From assembly GCA_032095175.1 (NCBI GenBank), contig DAMCZI010000053.1:1-30751 (forward strand): 30,751 bases of DNA. The letters run 5' to 3'. Each line of letters begins with the position of its first letter. Position 1 is the stretch's first letter. Both the position numbers and the translations under genes were made by a program. Shown one piece after another: positions 22,487 to 30,680 of this stretch. The notes below the pieces were generated by a model that was given only the letters and a program-made list of their open reading frames with translations, made no database searches and had not been told where the DNA came from. The stretch comes from DAMCZI01 sp032095175. Its GTDB lineage: Bacteria; Bacillota; Clostridia; Clostridiales; Caloramatoraceae.

Positions 22487-23029
22487 TTACTTCTTACCAG
22501 TCTTACCTTCCTTACGTCTGATAACTTCATCAGAGTATTTGATTCCCTTGCCTAGATATGGTTCAGGTCTTCTAACGTCTCTGATTCTTGCTGCGACGTG
22601 TCCAACAACTTCCTTATCCATTCCCTTTACAACTACCTGAGTTGCAGCAGGAATTTCAATAGTTATTCCTTCTGGTTCCTCTATTTCAACTGGATGTGAA
22701 TATCCAACGTTTAATACTAACTTCTTTCCTTGCTTTGAAGCCTTATAACCTACTCCATTGAGTATCAAAGTCTTCTGGAATCCTTCTGATACACCAACAA
22801 CCATATTGTGTATAAGCGCTCTTGTAAGTCCATGAAGAGCTCTTATTTCCTTTTCATCATTTGGTCTTGTGACAACAACTGAGTTGTCTTCTACCTTTAT
22901 ATCGATTGACTTGTTCATTGCCTTTTTCATTGTTCCCTTAGGTCCTTTAACTGCTACAACATTTCCATCTTCAATTGCAACAGTAACTCCCTGAGGAAGA
23001 GCAACTGGAAGTCTTCCTATTCTTGACAT
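22487..23029 (-). CDS. rplF: 50S ribosomal protein L6
   Basis: L6 near the sarcin-ricin loop, 180 aa. The frame runs on to 23104, but that extension overlaps rpsH. The ATG at 23029, with GGAGGTG 5 nt upstream, gives the standard MSRIGRLPVALP start. The C-terminal signature RDVRRPEPYLGKGIKY is present. Confidence 0.97.
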   Translation of the reverse strand: MSRIGRLPVALPQGVTVAIEDGNVVAVKGPKGTMKKAMNKSIDIKVEDNSVVVTRPNDEKEIRALHGLTRALIHNMVVGVSEGFQKTLILNGVGYKASKQGKKLVLNVGYSHPVEIEEPEGITIEIPAATQVVVKGMDKEVVGHVAARIRDVRRPEPYLGKGIKYSDEVIRRKEGKTGKK

Positions 23030-23054
23030 GACTGCACCTCCTATCCTTTTACTA

Positions 23055-23453
23055 TTACCAAACGTAACAGATAACTTCTCCGCCAACGCCTTCTCTTCTT
23101 GCAACTCTATCAGTCATTATTCCCTTTGAAGTTGATAAAACTGCAATTCCAAGTCCGCCTAGTACTTTTGGTATATTGTCCTTCTGTACGTAAACTCTTA
23201 AACCTGGCTTGGAGATTCTCTTAAGTCCTGTTATTACTCTTTCCTTGCTAGAACCATACTTTAATGCAAGTCTTAGCATTGGAACCGATCCGTCCATATA
23301 TTCTTCCATTGCTCCAAGATATCCTTCTTGAACCAATATTTCAGCCATTATCTTCTTCATCTTTGAAGCTGGTAGTTCAACACTTTCATGTCTTACTATA
23401 TTAGCATTTCTTATACGTGTTAACATATCAGCAATTGGATCAGTCATATTCAT
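23055..23453 (-). CDS. rpsH: 30S ribosomal protein S8
   Basis: S8 binds central 16S rRNA; in E. coli it also represses the spc operon. 132 aa, starting MNMTDPIADMLTRIRNAN and ending STSKGIMTDRVARREGVGGEVICYVW. Normal. Confidence 0.98.
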   Translation of the reverse strand: MNMTDPIADMLTRIRNANIVRHESVELPASKMKKIMAEILVQEGYLGAMEEYMDGSVPMLRLALKYGSSKERVITGLKRISKPGLRVYVQKDNIPKVLGGLGIAVLSTSKGIMTDRVARREGVGGEVICYVW

Positions 23454-23480
23454 GATTACTGCCTCCCTTCTTAAACCATA

Positions 23481-23666
23481 TTACCAGCTTGCTTTCTTGC
23501 AACCTGGGATTTCCCCTTTGTAAGCAAGCTCTCTAAAGCAAATTCTGCATATTCCATATTTCTTTAATACAGCATGCGGTCTTCCACATATTCTGCATCT
23601 TGTATAAGCCCTTGTTGAGAACTTAGGCTCTCTTTTCCACTTTTCAATCATTGCTGTACGTGCCAC
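23481..23666 (-). CDS. rpsN: 30S ribosomal protein S14, zinc type Z
   Basis: The short zinc-binding S14 (61 aa), with C24, C27, C40 and C43 forming the zinc site and FRELAYKGEIPGCKKASW at the C-terminus. It is the zinc-dependent form encoded in the ribosomal operon; a zinc-free paralogue, if any, would be elsewhere. Between rplE and rpsH. Confidence 0.97.
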   Translation of the reverse strand: MARTAMIEKWKREPKFSTRAYTRCRICGRPHAVLKKYGICRICFRELAYKGEIPGCKKASW

Positions 23667-23680
23667 AATCTTACCTCCTT

Positions 23681-24223
23681 TTATTGAGCGAATGGCATTC
23701 CGAGAAGCTTAAGAAGTTCCCTTGCTTCTTCGTCAGTTTTTGCTGTAGTTACGAATATAACATCCATACCTCTAACTTTTTCTATCTTGTCATATTCCAT
23801 TTCTGGGAATATAAGCTGTTCCTTAATTCCTAGTGAATAATTTCCTCTTCCGTCGAATGCTTTGTTAGAAACTCCCTTGAAGTCTCTTACTCTAGGAAGT
23901 GCTACATTGAAAAGCTTATCAGTAAATTCATACATTCTTGCTCCTCTTAGTGTAACCTTACATCCTATTGGCATTCCCTGTCTTATTTTAAAGTTTGAAA
24001 TTGACTTCTTAGCTTTTGTTACAATTGCTTTCTGTCCAACGATTGTTGTTAGATCGCTAACTGCAGCATCAAGAAGCTTTGAGTTTTCCTTTGCGTCACC
24101 AACTCCCATGTTTACAACTATCTTTTCGATTTTTGGGACTTCCATGATGCTTTTATATCCGAACTTTTCCCTTAATGCAGGTACTACTTCGTTATCGTAT
24201 TTTTCTCTAAGTCTTGGTATCAT
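23681..24223 (-). CDS. rplE: 50S ribosomal protein L5
   Basis: L5 binds 5S rRNA and contacts P-site tRNA. 180 aa, with PKIEKIVVNMGVGDAKENSK, IRQGMPIGCKVTLRG and the end TAKTDEEARELLKLLGMPFA. Normal. Confidence 0.98.
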   Translation of the reverse strand: MIPRLREKYDNEVVPALREKFGYKSIMEVPKIEKIVVNMGVGDAKENSKLLDAAVSDLTTIVGQKAIVTKAKKSISNFKIRQGMPIGCKVTLRGARMYEFTDKLFNVALPRVRDFKGVSNKAFDGRGNYSLGIKEQLIFPEMEYDKIEKVRGMDVIFVTTAKTDEEARELLKLLGMPFAQ

Positions 24224-24239
24224 TTACTAAACCTCCTTC

Positions 24240-24572
24240 CTAGAATGTCTCATTGCAATGCTTGCAAACTCTAACTTTGGAACCATCCTCAAGTATCTTA
24301 TGAGCAATTCTTGTGGGCTTGTTGCACTTTGTACAGTAAAGCATAACATTTGAAGCATGGATTGGAGCTTCCTGCTCTACTATGCCACCCTGTCTGTTTG
24401 CTGCATTAGGTTTAACATGCTTTGTTACCATGTTAACTCCCTTAACTATTACTCTGTTAGTCTTTGGGATAACCTTGAGAACTTCGCCCTTTTTATCTGT
24501 ATCTTTACCAGTAATAACTACTACTGTGTCTCCTCTTTTAACATGCACTTTATTCAATGACACTTCTGCCAC
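24240..24572 (-). CDS. rplX: 50S ribosomal protein L24, with C-terminal zinc ribbon
   Basis: L24 starts large-subunit assembly, 110 aa. The KOW motif region VKRGDTVVVITGKDTDKKGEV is at about 11-31. The C-terminal part carries C80, C83, C103 and C106, two CxxC pairs that could bind zinc; many Firmicutes L24 proteins have them. Between rplN and rplE. Confidence 0.97.
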   Translation of the reverse strand: MAEVSLNKVHVKRGDTVVVITGKDTDKKGEVLKVIPKTNRVIVKGVNMVTKHVKPNAANRQGGIVEQEAPIHASNVMLYCTKCNKPTRIAHKILEDGSKVRVCKHCNETF

Positions 24573-24580
24573 CTCCCTGC

Positions 24581-24949
24581 TTATAATACTTCAGGTGCAA
24601 GTGAAAGAATTTTTGTAAATTCTTTTTCCCTTAACTCTCTTGCAACAGGTCCAAAAATTCTTGTTCCCTTTGGTGTTTTGTCTTCTTTTATTATAACAGC
24701 TGCGTTTTCATCAAACTTTATATATGAACCATCAGCTCTTCTTGCTCCCTTAACTGTTCTTACTATAACAGCCTTAACAACGTCTCCCTTTTTAACAACA
24801 CCCCCGGGTGTTGCACCTTTAACGCTGGCAACTATTACATCTCCAATGTTACCATACTTTCTTCTTGAGCCGCCTAATATACGGATGCACATAATTTCTT
24901 TTGCACCAGAATTGTCAGCGACTTTAAGTCTGCTCAACTCCTGAATCAT
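24581..24949 (-). CDS. rplN: 50S ribosomal protein L14
   Basis: L14 at the subunit interface, 122 aa. MIQELSRLKVADNSGAKEIMCIRILGG and the C-terminal FGPVARELREKEFTKILSLAPEVL are typical. The gene follows rpsQ by 28 bp. Confidence 0.98.
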   Translation of the reverse strand: MIQELSRLKVADNSGAKEIMCIRILGGSRRKYGNIGDVIVASVKGATPGGVVKKGDVVKAVIVRTVKGARRADGSYIKFDENAAVIIKEDKTPKGTRIFGPVARELREKEFTKILSLAPEVL

Positions 24950-24977
24950 TAAAACACCCTCCTTTCAAAAGCTCTTA

Positions 24978-25232
24978 CTACTTAGCTCTTTCTATTATCT
25001 CAACAAGTCTCCATCTCTTATCTTTACTTAATGGTCTTGTTTCCATTATCTTAACTGTATCACCTATTTTAGCATCATTTATTTCATCATGAGCCTTAAA
25101 TTTTGTTGTTCTATTAACTGTTTTTCCGTATAAAGGATGGCGTACCTTAGTTTCAACTGCTACTACAATGGTCTTATCCATCTTATCCGAAACAACCTTA
25201 CCTATTCTTACTTTTCTTAGTCCTCTTTCCAC
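24978..25232 (-). CDS. rpsQ: 30S ribosomal protein S17
   Basis: S17 binds the 5' domain of 16S rRNA. With the GTG start at 25232 it has 84 aa, the family length, and begins VERGLRKVRIGKVVSDKMDKT. The frame is open from a TTG at 25259, but that segment contains the ribosome site AAGGAGG 8 nt before the GTG, which settles the start. rpmC ends 16 bp upstream of it. Confidence 0.96.
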   Translation of the reverse strand: MERGLRKVRIGKVVSDKMDKTIVVAVETKVRHPLYGKTVNRTTKFKAHDEINDAKIGDTVKIMETRPLSKDKRWRLVEIIERAK

Positions 25233-25248
25233 AGGTAATACCTCCTTC

Positions 25249-25461
25249 CTACTTCTCAATTACGTTGAGCTCTTTTTCTTTTAGGATGGTTTTAACTTGA
25301 GCTATTGATTTTTTAACTTCTTTTATCCTCATTGGATTTTCAAGCTGTCCAGTAGCAAGCTGAAATCTTAAGTTGAAAAGTTCGTTCTTAAGATCCATAA
25401 CTTTTTTCTGTAGCTCATCTACACTATTTTGACGGATTTCGTTCAAATCTCTAGCCTTCAT
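25249..25461 (-). CDS. rpmC: 50S ribosomal protein L29
   Basis: L29 near the exit tunnel, docking site for trigger factor and SRP with L23. 70 aa, two long helices: LNEIRQNSVDELQKKVMDLKNELF and ENPMRIKEVKKSIAQVKTIL. It overlaps the end of rplP by 11 bp, as in many Firmicutes. Confidence 0.97.
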   Translation of the reverse strand: MKARDLNEIRQNSVDELQKKVMDLKNELFNLRFQLATGQLENPMRIKEVKKSIAQVKTILKEKELNVIEK

Positions 25462-25894
25462 TTACTTCACCACCCATTTCCTCGAAGTCTCTCTTGGTCA
25501 CAAACTTAGTCTTTATTGGAAGTTTATGTGACGCAAGTCTCATAGCTTCTCTTGCTGTTTCCTCATCAACACCTGTTAACTCAAATAGTACTCTACCAGG
25601 TTTAACTACAGCTACCCAGTATTCTGGAGCTCCCTTTCCGGAACCCATACGAGTTTCAGCAGGTTTTCTTGTAACTGGCTTATCTGGGAATATCTTTATC
25701 CAGATCTTTCCGCCTCTCTTTATATATCTTGTCATCGCAACTCTGGCAGCTTCTATCTGATTGCTTGTTATCCAAGCTGGCTCAAGTGCCATTATGCCAT
25801 AATCTCCGTATGCTATAAAATTACCTCTAGTTGCCTTACCTCTCATGTTGCCACGCATTACCTTACGATGCTTTACTCTTTTAGGCATTAACAT
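25451..25894 (-). CDS. rplP: 50S ribosomal protein L16
   Basis: L16 organises the A-site region of the large subunit. 147 aa, starting MLMPKRVKHRKVMRG; GGAGG stands 9 nt before this ATG, so it is preferred to Met3. Contains AWITSNQIEAARVAMTR, RMGSGKGAPEYWVAVVKPG and a normal C-terminus. Confidence 0.97.
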   Translation of the reverse strand: MLMPKRVKHRKVMRGNMRGKATRGNFIAYGDYGIMALEPAWITSNQIEAARVAMTRYIKRGGKIWIKIFPDKPVTRKPAETRMGSGKGAPEYWVAVVKPGRVLFELTGVDEETAREAMRLASHKLPIKTKFVTKRDFEEMGGEVNEG

Positions 25895-25920
25895 TGCTGT
25901 GTTCCTCCTTCCCGTAACAA

Positions 25921-26595
25921 TTAGTTAGCTGCTGCCTCTTCACCCTTTGCAGCTATTTCTCTTTGCTTCTTTAAAACTTCACCTTTATATATCCAAACCT
26001 TAACACCAATCTTACCATATGTTGTATGTGCTTCAGCAAAACCATAGTCGATATCTGCTCTTAATGTATGAAGTGGTATAGTTCCTTCATGATATCCTTC
26101 GGTTCTTGCCATTTCAGCTCCACCAAGACGGCCCGAAACAGATGTCTTTATACCCTTTAATCCAAATCTCATTGATCTTTGGATTGACTGCTTCATTGCC
26201 TTTCTGAAAGAAATTCTTCTTTCCAATTGTGCTGCAATGTTTTCTGCAACAAGCTGAGCGTTAGTTTCAGGATTTTTAACCTCAACTATATTTATGATCA
26301 TGTTCTTTCCAGTAAGCTTTTCAAGTTGTTTCTTAAGCTCATCTATTCCAGAACCACCCTTGCCTATTACCATTCCTGGCTTAGCAGTTTGTATATGAAG
26401 CTTAACCTTATTTGCAGTTCTTTCAATTGTGATCCTAGCTATTCCTGCTGCATAGAACTTGTTCTTTACAAATTCTCTTATTGTGTTATCTTCGATTAGG
26501 AGATCAGCAAAGTCTTTATCGTTCGCAAACCACTTAGCATCCCAATCCTTAATTACACCTACTCTTAATCCGTGTGGATTTACTTTTTGTCCCAC
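25921..26595 (-). CDS. rpsC: 30S ribosomal protein S3
   Basis: S3 at the mRNA entry tunnel, 224 aa. N-terminal KH domain with GMVIGKGGSGIDELKKQLEK; the C-terminal domain has GIKTSVSGRLGGAEMARTE and TIPLHTLRADIDYG. Normal length and place. Confidence 0.98.
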   Translation of the reverse strand: MGQKVNPHGLRVGVIKDWDAKWFANDKDFADLLIEDNTIREFVKNKFYAAGIARITIERTANKVKLHIQTAKPGMVIGKGGSGIDELKKQLEKLTGKNMIINIVEVKNPETNAQLVAENIAAQLERRISFRKAMKQSIQRSMRFGLKGIKTSVSGRLGGAEMARTEGYHEGTIPLHTLRADIDYGFAEAHTTYGKIGVKVWIYKGEVLKKQREIAAKGEEAAAN

Positions 26596-26614
26596 GCTTT
26601 GACCCTCCTTCCAG

Positions 26615-26950
26615 TTATGCTCTTTCTTTAAGAACTACTGTAACGTGACTAGTTCTTTTTAATATTCCATATGCTCTACCATGAGCACGAGGCATAAATC
26701 TCTTTAATGTTGATCCCTGATTTGCAAATGTCTCAGCTACGTATAGCTTTGAAACATCCATTCCATGATTGTTTTCTGCATTAGCCATTGCTGACTTTAA
26801 AACCTTTTCAACAACAGGAGCAGCTGCTCTTGGTGTATGTTTTAATATTGCTAATGCTTCTCCAGCCTTTTTTCCCCTTATTAGATCAAGAACAATTCTA
26901 ACCTTTCTAGGAGACATTCTTATATATTTAGCATGTGCCTTTGCTTCCAT
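26615..26950 (-). CDS. rplV: 50S ribosomal protein L22
   Basis: L22, whose beta-hairpin lines the exit tunnel near the macrolide site. 111 aa, with RMSPRKVRIVLDLIRGK and the hairpin/C-terminal RFMPRAHGRAYGILKRTSHVTVVL. No hairpin insertion that would suggest macrolide resistance is obvious. Confidence 0.98.
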   Translation of the reverse strand: MEAKAHAKYIRMSPRKVRIVLDLIRGKKAGEALAILKHTPRAAAPVVEKVLKSAMANAENNHGMDVSKLYVAETFANQGSTLKRFMPRAHGRAYGILKRTSHVTVVLKERA

Positions 26951-26966
26951 TCAAGTGCCCTCCTTC

Positions 26967-27248
26967 CTACCTAACCTTGGATGATTTTTCTGTATCATCA
27001 TGTCCTCTAAATGTTCTTGTTGGTGCAAACTCTCCCAATTTATGAGCTACCATATCCTCTGTAACATATACAGGAACATGCTTTCTTCCGTCATAAACTG
27101 CAATTGTGTGTCCAACCATCTGAGGAAAAATTGTTGAACTTCTTGACCAAGTCTTTATTACTTTCTTTTCCCCAGCCTTATTCATTTCAACAATTCTTTT
27201 TAAAAGTCTCTCTTCAATAAAAGGTCCCTTTTTAACTGATCTACTCAA
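26967..27248 (-). CDS. rpsS: 30S ribosomal protein S19
   Basis: S19 of the 30S head, 93 aa, with SRSVKKGPFIEERLLKRI, TWSRSSTIFPQMVGHTIAVYDGRKHVPVY and the C-terminal LGEFAPTRTFRGH. A structured gap of 91 bp separates it from rplB. Confidence 0.98.
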   Translation of the reverse strand: MSRSVKKGPFIEERLLKRIVEMNKAGEKKVIKTWSRSSTIFPQMVGHTIAVYDGRKHVPVYVTEDMVAHKLGEFAPTRTFRGHDDTEKSSKVR

Positions 27249-27339
27249 TTTGTAAGCCTCCCTTCACACAGGTTAATTAACCAGGAAGCATAGCCCCTTA
27301 AGTTTTACCTATGACATTATGCCTCCTGACCTATTTCCA
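27249..27339 (-). other. Structured rplB-rpsS spacer
   Basis: The longest gap within the S10 gene string. A hairpin of 10-bp arms (27283-27292 with 27318-27327, one G-U) and the palindrome GGTTAATTAACC (27271-27282) are present. On the minus strand AGGAGG precedes a start-stop minimal frame ATG TCA TAG. No T-run, so not a terminator. A role in translation or processing is possible, not shown. Confidence 0.45.
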
Positions 27340-28167
27340 TTACTTTCTTCTCTTTACTATGAACTTATCAGAGTACTTCTTATGCTTTCTAGTCTTGTAA
27401 CCAAGTGCTGGTTTACCCCATGGAGTAAGTGGTCCTGGATGTCCTATTGGTGACTTACCTTCTCCACCACCATGTGGATGGTCAACTGGGTTCATTACGG
27501 AACCTCTAACTGTTGGCCTTATTCCCATGTGTCTTGTTCTTCCAGCCTTACCTAAGTTAACAAGTTCGTGTGACTCATTACCTACAGTTCCTATTGTAGC
27601 TTTACAGTCAACTCTTATATATCTTGTTTCACCACTAGGTAGTCTTACCTGAGCATAAGCACCTTCCTTAGCCATTAACTGAGCTCCGCCTGCAGCAGCT
27701 CTAACAAGCTGACCGCCCTTTCCTGGGTAAAGCTCTATGTTGTGAATCATTGTACCAACTGGAATGCTCTTTAAAGGAAGTGCATTTCCAACCTTTATAT
27801 CAACATCTGAACCTGATACAACAGTATCTCCAACATTTAATCCGCTTGGAGCGATTATATATCTCTTTTCTCCATCAGTATATGTTAATAAAGCTATGAA
27901 TGCAGTTCTGTTTGGATCGTACTCTATAGTACTTACCTTTGCTGGTATATTGTCCTTATCTCTTTTGAAGTCGATTATTCTGTACTTTATCTTAGCACCG
28001 CCGCCTCTATGACGAACAGTTATTCTTCCATATGAGTTTCTTCCGGAATGCTTCTTTAAAGAAACAAGAAGTGATTTTTCCGGTTCAACCTTTGATAACT
28101 CTTCAAAGGTTAGGGTTGACATTCCCCTTCTTGCGGGTGTCGTCGGTTTGTATACCTTTATACCCAT
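27340..28167 (-). CDS. rplB: 50S ribosomal protein L2
   Basis: L2 supports subunit joining and peptidyl transfer. The ATG at 28167 with GGAGG 8 nt upstream gives 275 aa and the normal MGIKVYKPTTPARRGM start; the open frame reaches to 28209 but without support. Signature HPHGGGEGKSPIGHPGPLTPWGKP, with the catalytic-centre His, near the C-terminus. Confidence 0.97.
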   Translation of the reverse strand: MGIKVYKPTTPARRGMSTLTFEELSKVEPEKSLLVSLKKHSGRNSYGRITVRHRGGGAKIKYRIIDFKRDKDNIPAKVSTIEYDPNRTAFIALLTYTDGEKRYIIAPSGLNVGDTVVSGSDVDIKVGNALPLKSIPVGTMIHNIELYPGKGGQLVRAAAGGAQLMAKEGAYAQVRLPSGETRYIRVDCKATIGTVGNESHELVNLGKAGRTRHMGIRPTVRGSVMNPVDHPHGGGEGKSPIGHPGPLTPWGKPALGYKTRKHKKYSDKFIVKRRK

Positions 28168-28235
28168 TACTGTTCCCTCCTTCTTTCCGCTTATCTGACC
28201 TCCGGTCAATAACAGCTTATTTTACCTTTATGCTA

Positions 28236-28535
28236 TTAAGCGTTGAATCCTTCAAAGAATTCTATTGACTTGCTATCTGCAGTAAGCTTAACTATAGCTT
28301 TTTTGTAATCTGCTCTTCTTCCAACATGGACACCTAATCTTTTTACCTTACCTTCGTAGTTAAGAGTCTTTACATCCTCAACCTTAACTCCAAAAACTTC
28401 TTCTACAGCCCTTTTAATCATTGACTTGTTTGCCTCAGGGTGTACCATGAAGGTGTACTGTCTGTTAGCCATATTAGCCATTGTTTTTTCAGTTATAACA
28501 GGCTTTCTTATTATATCGTAACTTGTTAACTTCAT
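28236..28535 (-). CDS. rplW: 50S ribosomal protein L23
   Basis: L23 at the tunnel exit, 99 aa. SYDIIRKPVITEKTMANMANRQYTFMV and the region VEEVFGVKVEDVKTLNYEGK are typical. Its start overlaps the rplD stop by 1 bp. Confidence 0.97.
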   Translation of the reverse strand: MKLTSYDIIRKPVITEKTMANMANRQYTFMVHPEANKSMIKRAVEEVFGVKVEDVKTLNYEGKVKRLGVHVGRRADYKKAIVKLTADSKSIEFFEGFNA

Positions 28536-29155
28536 TATGCGTACACCTCCTCAACCTTCTGTGCAGCATCCTTTGTTATGATGAATTTCTCATATCTTAG
28601 TATGTCATACACATTTAAATTATTTACAGGAACAACATGGGCTCCCTCAATATTTCTTACTGACTTATAGATGTTTTCATTTGATTCCTTAACAACTATA
28701 AGTGTCTTCTTTGCATCAAACTTGTTAAGCATTTCAGCTATTATCTTAGTCTTTGGTGCCTCCATAGTTAATTCATCTAGAACTAATATTTCGTTACCAG
28801 CTACCTTTGAGGATAAAGCTGACTTCATTGCAAGTCTTCTTATCTTCTTTGGAAGTGTATAGCTGTAATCTCTTGGTTTTGGTGCGAATACAATTCCACC
28901 GTGTATCCACTGTGGTGATCTTATAGAACCATGTCTAGCTCTACCAGTTCCCTTCTGTCTCCATGGCTTTATACCGCCTCCGGAAACTTCAGCTCTTGTT
29001 AGCGCTGACTGTGTTCCCTGTCTCTTATTTGCAAGCTGCATCTTAACAACCTGATGCATTGCCTCGTTATTAACTTCTACTCCAAAAACTGCATCGCTAA
29101 GTTCGATTTCTCCAACCTGCTGTGCGTTTATATTATATAAAGCTACCTTAGCCAT
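28535..29155 (-). CDS. rplD: 50S ribosomal protein L4
   Basis: L4, 206 aa, with an extended loop reaching the tunnel near the macrolide site: GGGIKPWRQKGTGRARHGSIRSPQWIHGG. In E. coli L4 also represses the S10 operon; whether it binds the leader here is unknown. Place rplC-rplD-rplW as usual. Confidence 0.98.
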   Translation of the reverse strand: MAKVALYNINAQQVGEIELSDAVFGVEVNNEAMHQVVKMQLANKRQGTQSALTRAEVSGGGIKPWRQKGTGRARHGSIRSPQWIHGGIVFAPKPRDYSYTLPKKIRRLAMKSALSSKVAGNEILVLDELTMEAPKTKIIAEMLNKFDAKKTLIVVKESNENIYKSVRNIEGAHVVPVNNLNVYDILRYEKFIITKDAAQKVEEVYA

Positions 29156-29180
29156 AGTTCATCCTCCTTTCCTGTAAAAA

Positions 29181-29810
29181 TTAAGCCTTAACTGAATCTT
29201 TAATTATTACTAGACCCTTCTTTGGTCCTGGAATGGCACCCTTTATAAGAATTACATTCTTTTCAAGATCAACTCTAGCAACTACAAGATTCTGAACAGT
29301 TTTCTTAACTGCTCCCATATGTCCAGGCAACTTCTTATTCTTAAATGTTCTTGATGGGAATGAAGAAGCTCCCATTGAACCTACTGCTCTGTGGAACTTT
29401 GAACCGTGAGTCTCAGGTCCTCTAGTTGAATGCCATCTTCTGATAACACCCATAAATCCTTTTCCCTTTGATTTTCCGGTAACATCTACCTTGTCTCCAA
29501 CGTTGAATATATCAGCCTTTATTTCATCTCCAACCTGGTATGCTGAGATGTCATCAAGTCTGAATTCCTTTATATGTCTCTTTAGGCCTGCATTTGCCTT
29601 CTGTAAATGTCCCTTTGCTGGCTTATTAACAAGCTTTTCTCTTATCTCGCCATATCCAACCTGTATTGCATTATATCCATCAGTTTCAACAGTCTTCTTC
29701 TGAACAACAACGTTTGAACTAACTTCAACTACTGTTACAGGTATAATCTTTCCTGACTCATCAAAAATCTGAGTCATTCCTAACTTTTTACCAAGTATAC
29801 CTTTTTTCAT
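29181..29810 (-). CDS. rplC: 50S ribosomal protein L3
   Basis: L3 starts large-subunit assembly; its central extension nears the peptidyl transferase centre. 209 aa, with KKGILGKKLGMTQIFDESGK, the central RRWHSTRGPETHGSKFHRAVGSMG and KKLPGHMG. Normal. Confidence 0.98.
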   Translation of the reverse strand: MKKGILGKKLGMTQIFDESGKIIPVTVVEVSSNVVVQKKTVETDGYNAIQVGYGEIREKLVNKPAKGHLQKANAGLKRHIKEFRLDDISAYQVGDEIKADIFNVGDKVDVTGKSKGKGFMGVIRRWHSTRGPETHGSKFHRAVGSMGASSFPSRTFKNKKLPGHMGAVKKTVQNLVVARVDLEKNVILIKGAIPGPKKGLVIIKDSVKA

Positions 29811-29868
29811 GTTTGCACCTCCTCAACTTATTAGCGGAACACATGTTAATGCGTTCATAACAGTTAGA

Positions 29869-30177
29869 TTATAGCTTTATCTCTATATCTACACCTGCTG
29901 GTAAATCCAATCTCATAAGTGAATCAACTGTTTTTTGTGTTGGGTTTAATATGTCTATAAGTCTCTTATGAGTACGGATTTCAAACTGTTCTCTTGAATC
30001 CTTGTACTTGTGAACAGCTCTTAAAATAGTAACAACATCCTTTTCAGTTGGTAGTGGTACCGGACCTGAAACTGTTGCTCCTGTCTTCTTTGCTGTTTCT
30101 ACAATCTTCTGTGCTGAAGAATCCAATAGATTGTGATCGAATCCCTTAAGCTTGATTCTTATTTTTTGCTTTGCCAT
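29869..30177 (-). CDS. rpsJ: 30S ribosomal protein S10
   Basis: S10 of the 30S head, also NusE in antitermination, 102 aa. The frame opens at 30234, but AAGGAGG lies 9 nt before the ATG at 30177, giving the standard MAKQKIRIKLKGFDH start; the extension is leader sequence. Contains GPVPLPTEKDVVTILRA and FEIRTHKRLIDILNPT. First gene of the S10 operon. Confidence 0.98.
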   Translation of the reverse strand: MAKQKIRIKLKGFDHNLLDSSAQKIVETAKKTGATVSGPVPLPTEKDVVTILRAVHKYKDSREQFEIRTHKRLIDILNPTQKTVDSLMRLDLPAGVDIEIKL

Positions 30178-30382
30178 AAATATTTCCCTCCTTTTCATCG
30201 CACGCTTTGAACCTATACGTACGACAAGGGCCATCTGTACACTATTCCGGGTGTTTCCTCATCATGGCCATAAAACACCTGTACAAAAGCCTGTCGCCCG
30301 ATTCATGATCAGGACATTCTCCGCAAGAATTCCCCGCAATTCGGCAACCTCTTGCATCATCGCAGTCCAAGCATTTCGCAAC
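30178..30382 (-). ncRNA. Structured 5' leader of the S10 operon
   Basis: About 205 nt between the promoter and rpsJ. By eye it forms a long interrupted stem: CGACA type 30222-30226 with 30292-30296, GGC/GCC next to it, TGTACA 30236-30241 with 30280-30285, GGTGTTT 30250-30256 with 30273-30279, with a 16-nt loop. An upstream domain can pair GCAAGA with TCTTGC. No long T-run is seen, so control of translation or anti-termination is as likely as attenuation. S10 leaders are known in enterobacteria (L4-regulated); the identity of this clostridial form is an inference. Confidence 0.6.
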
Positions 30383-30388
30383 TCTTTT

Positions 30389-30417
30389 ATTTTACATCAT
30401 TTTTTAAAATAATACAA
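30389..30417 (-). promoter_or_regulatory. Sigma-A promoter for the S10-spc-alpha operon
   Basis: TTGTAT (30412-30417), exactly 17 bp, and TAAAAT (30389-30394) on the minus strand. A perfect 8-bp hairpin (30422-30429 with 30435-30442, AATCCTAA type) stands directly upstream of the -35 and could be a weak terminator or operator. Confidence 0.75.
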
Positions 30418-30600
30418 TAGTAATCCTAATTTTTTTAGGATTTTTGCAAAAAAATATATTATATGATTATCTATATAAGTTACATAAAAATTCTTACATT
30501 TTATCTTTACAAACAGCCTTGCTATACCAGTTCGATATTTGGATGTTTGTGAAGATGAAATGTAATATAATTTTTGCAGCTTATACTAAAATCATATGTA

Positions 30601-30645
30601 TATAGCTGGCAGCTAAGGGTTATGCTTAACCAGCCGCCAGCTATA
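30601..30645 (-). terminator. Terminator after tuf
   Basis: A long stem-loop: 10-bp outer arms (30601-30610 with 30636-30645), continued by AGCT/GGCT-type pairs and an inner GGTTA/TAACC stem. It follows the tuf stop by 36 bp. The T-run behind it on the minus strand is broken, so some read-through into rpsJ is possible. The rest of 30418-30600 is AT-rich with no gene. Confidence 0.75.
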
Positions 30646-30680
30646 TTATGATCACCTAATAGAGAATTGATTGTTAGTTA

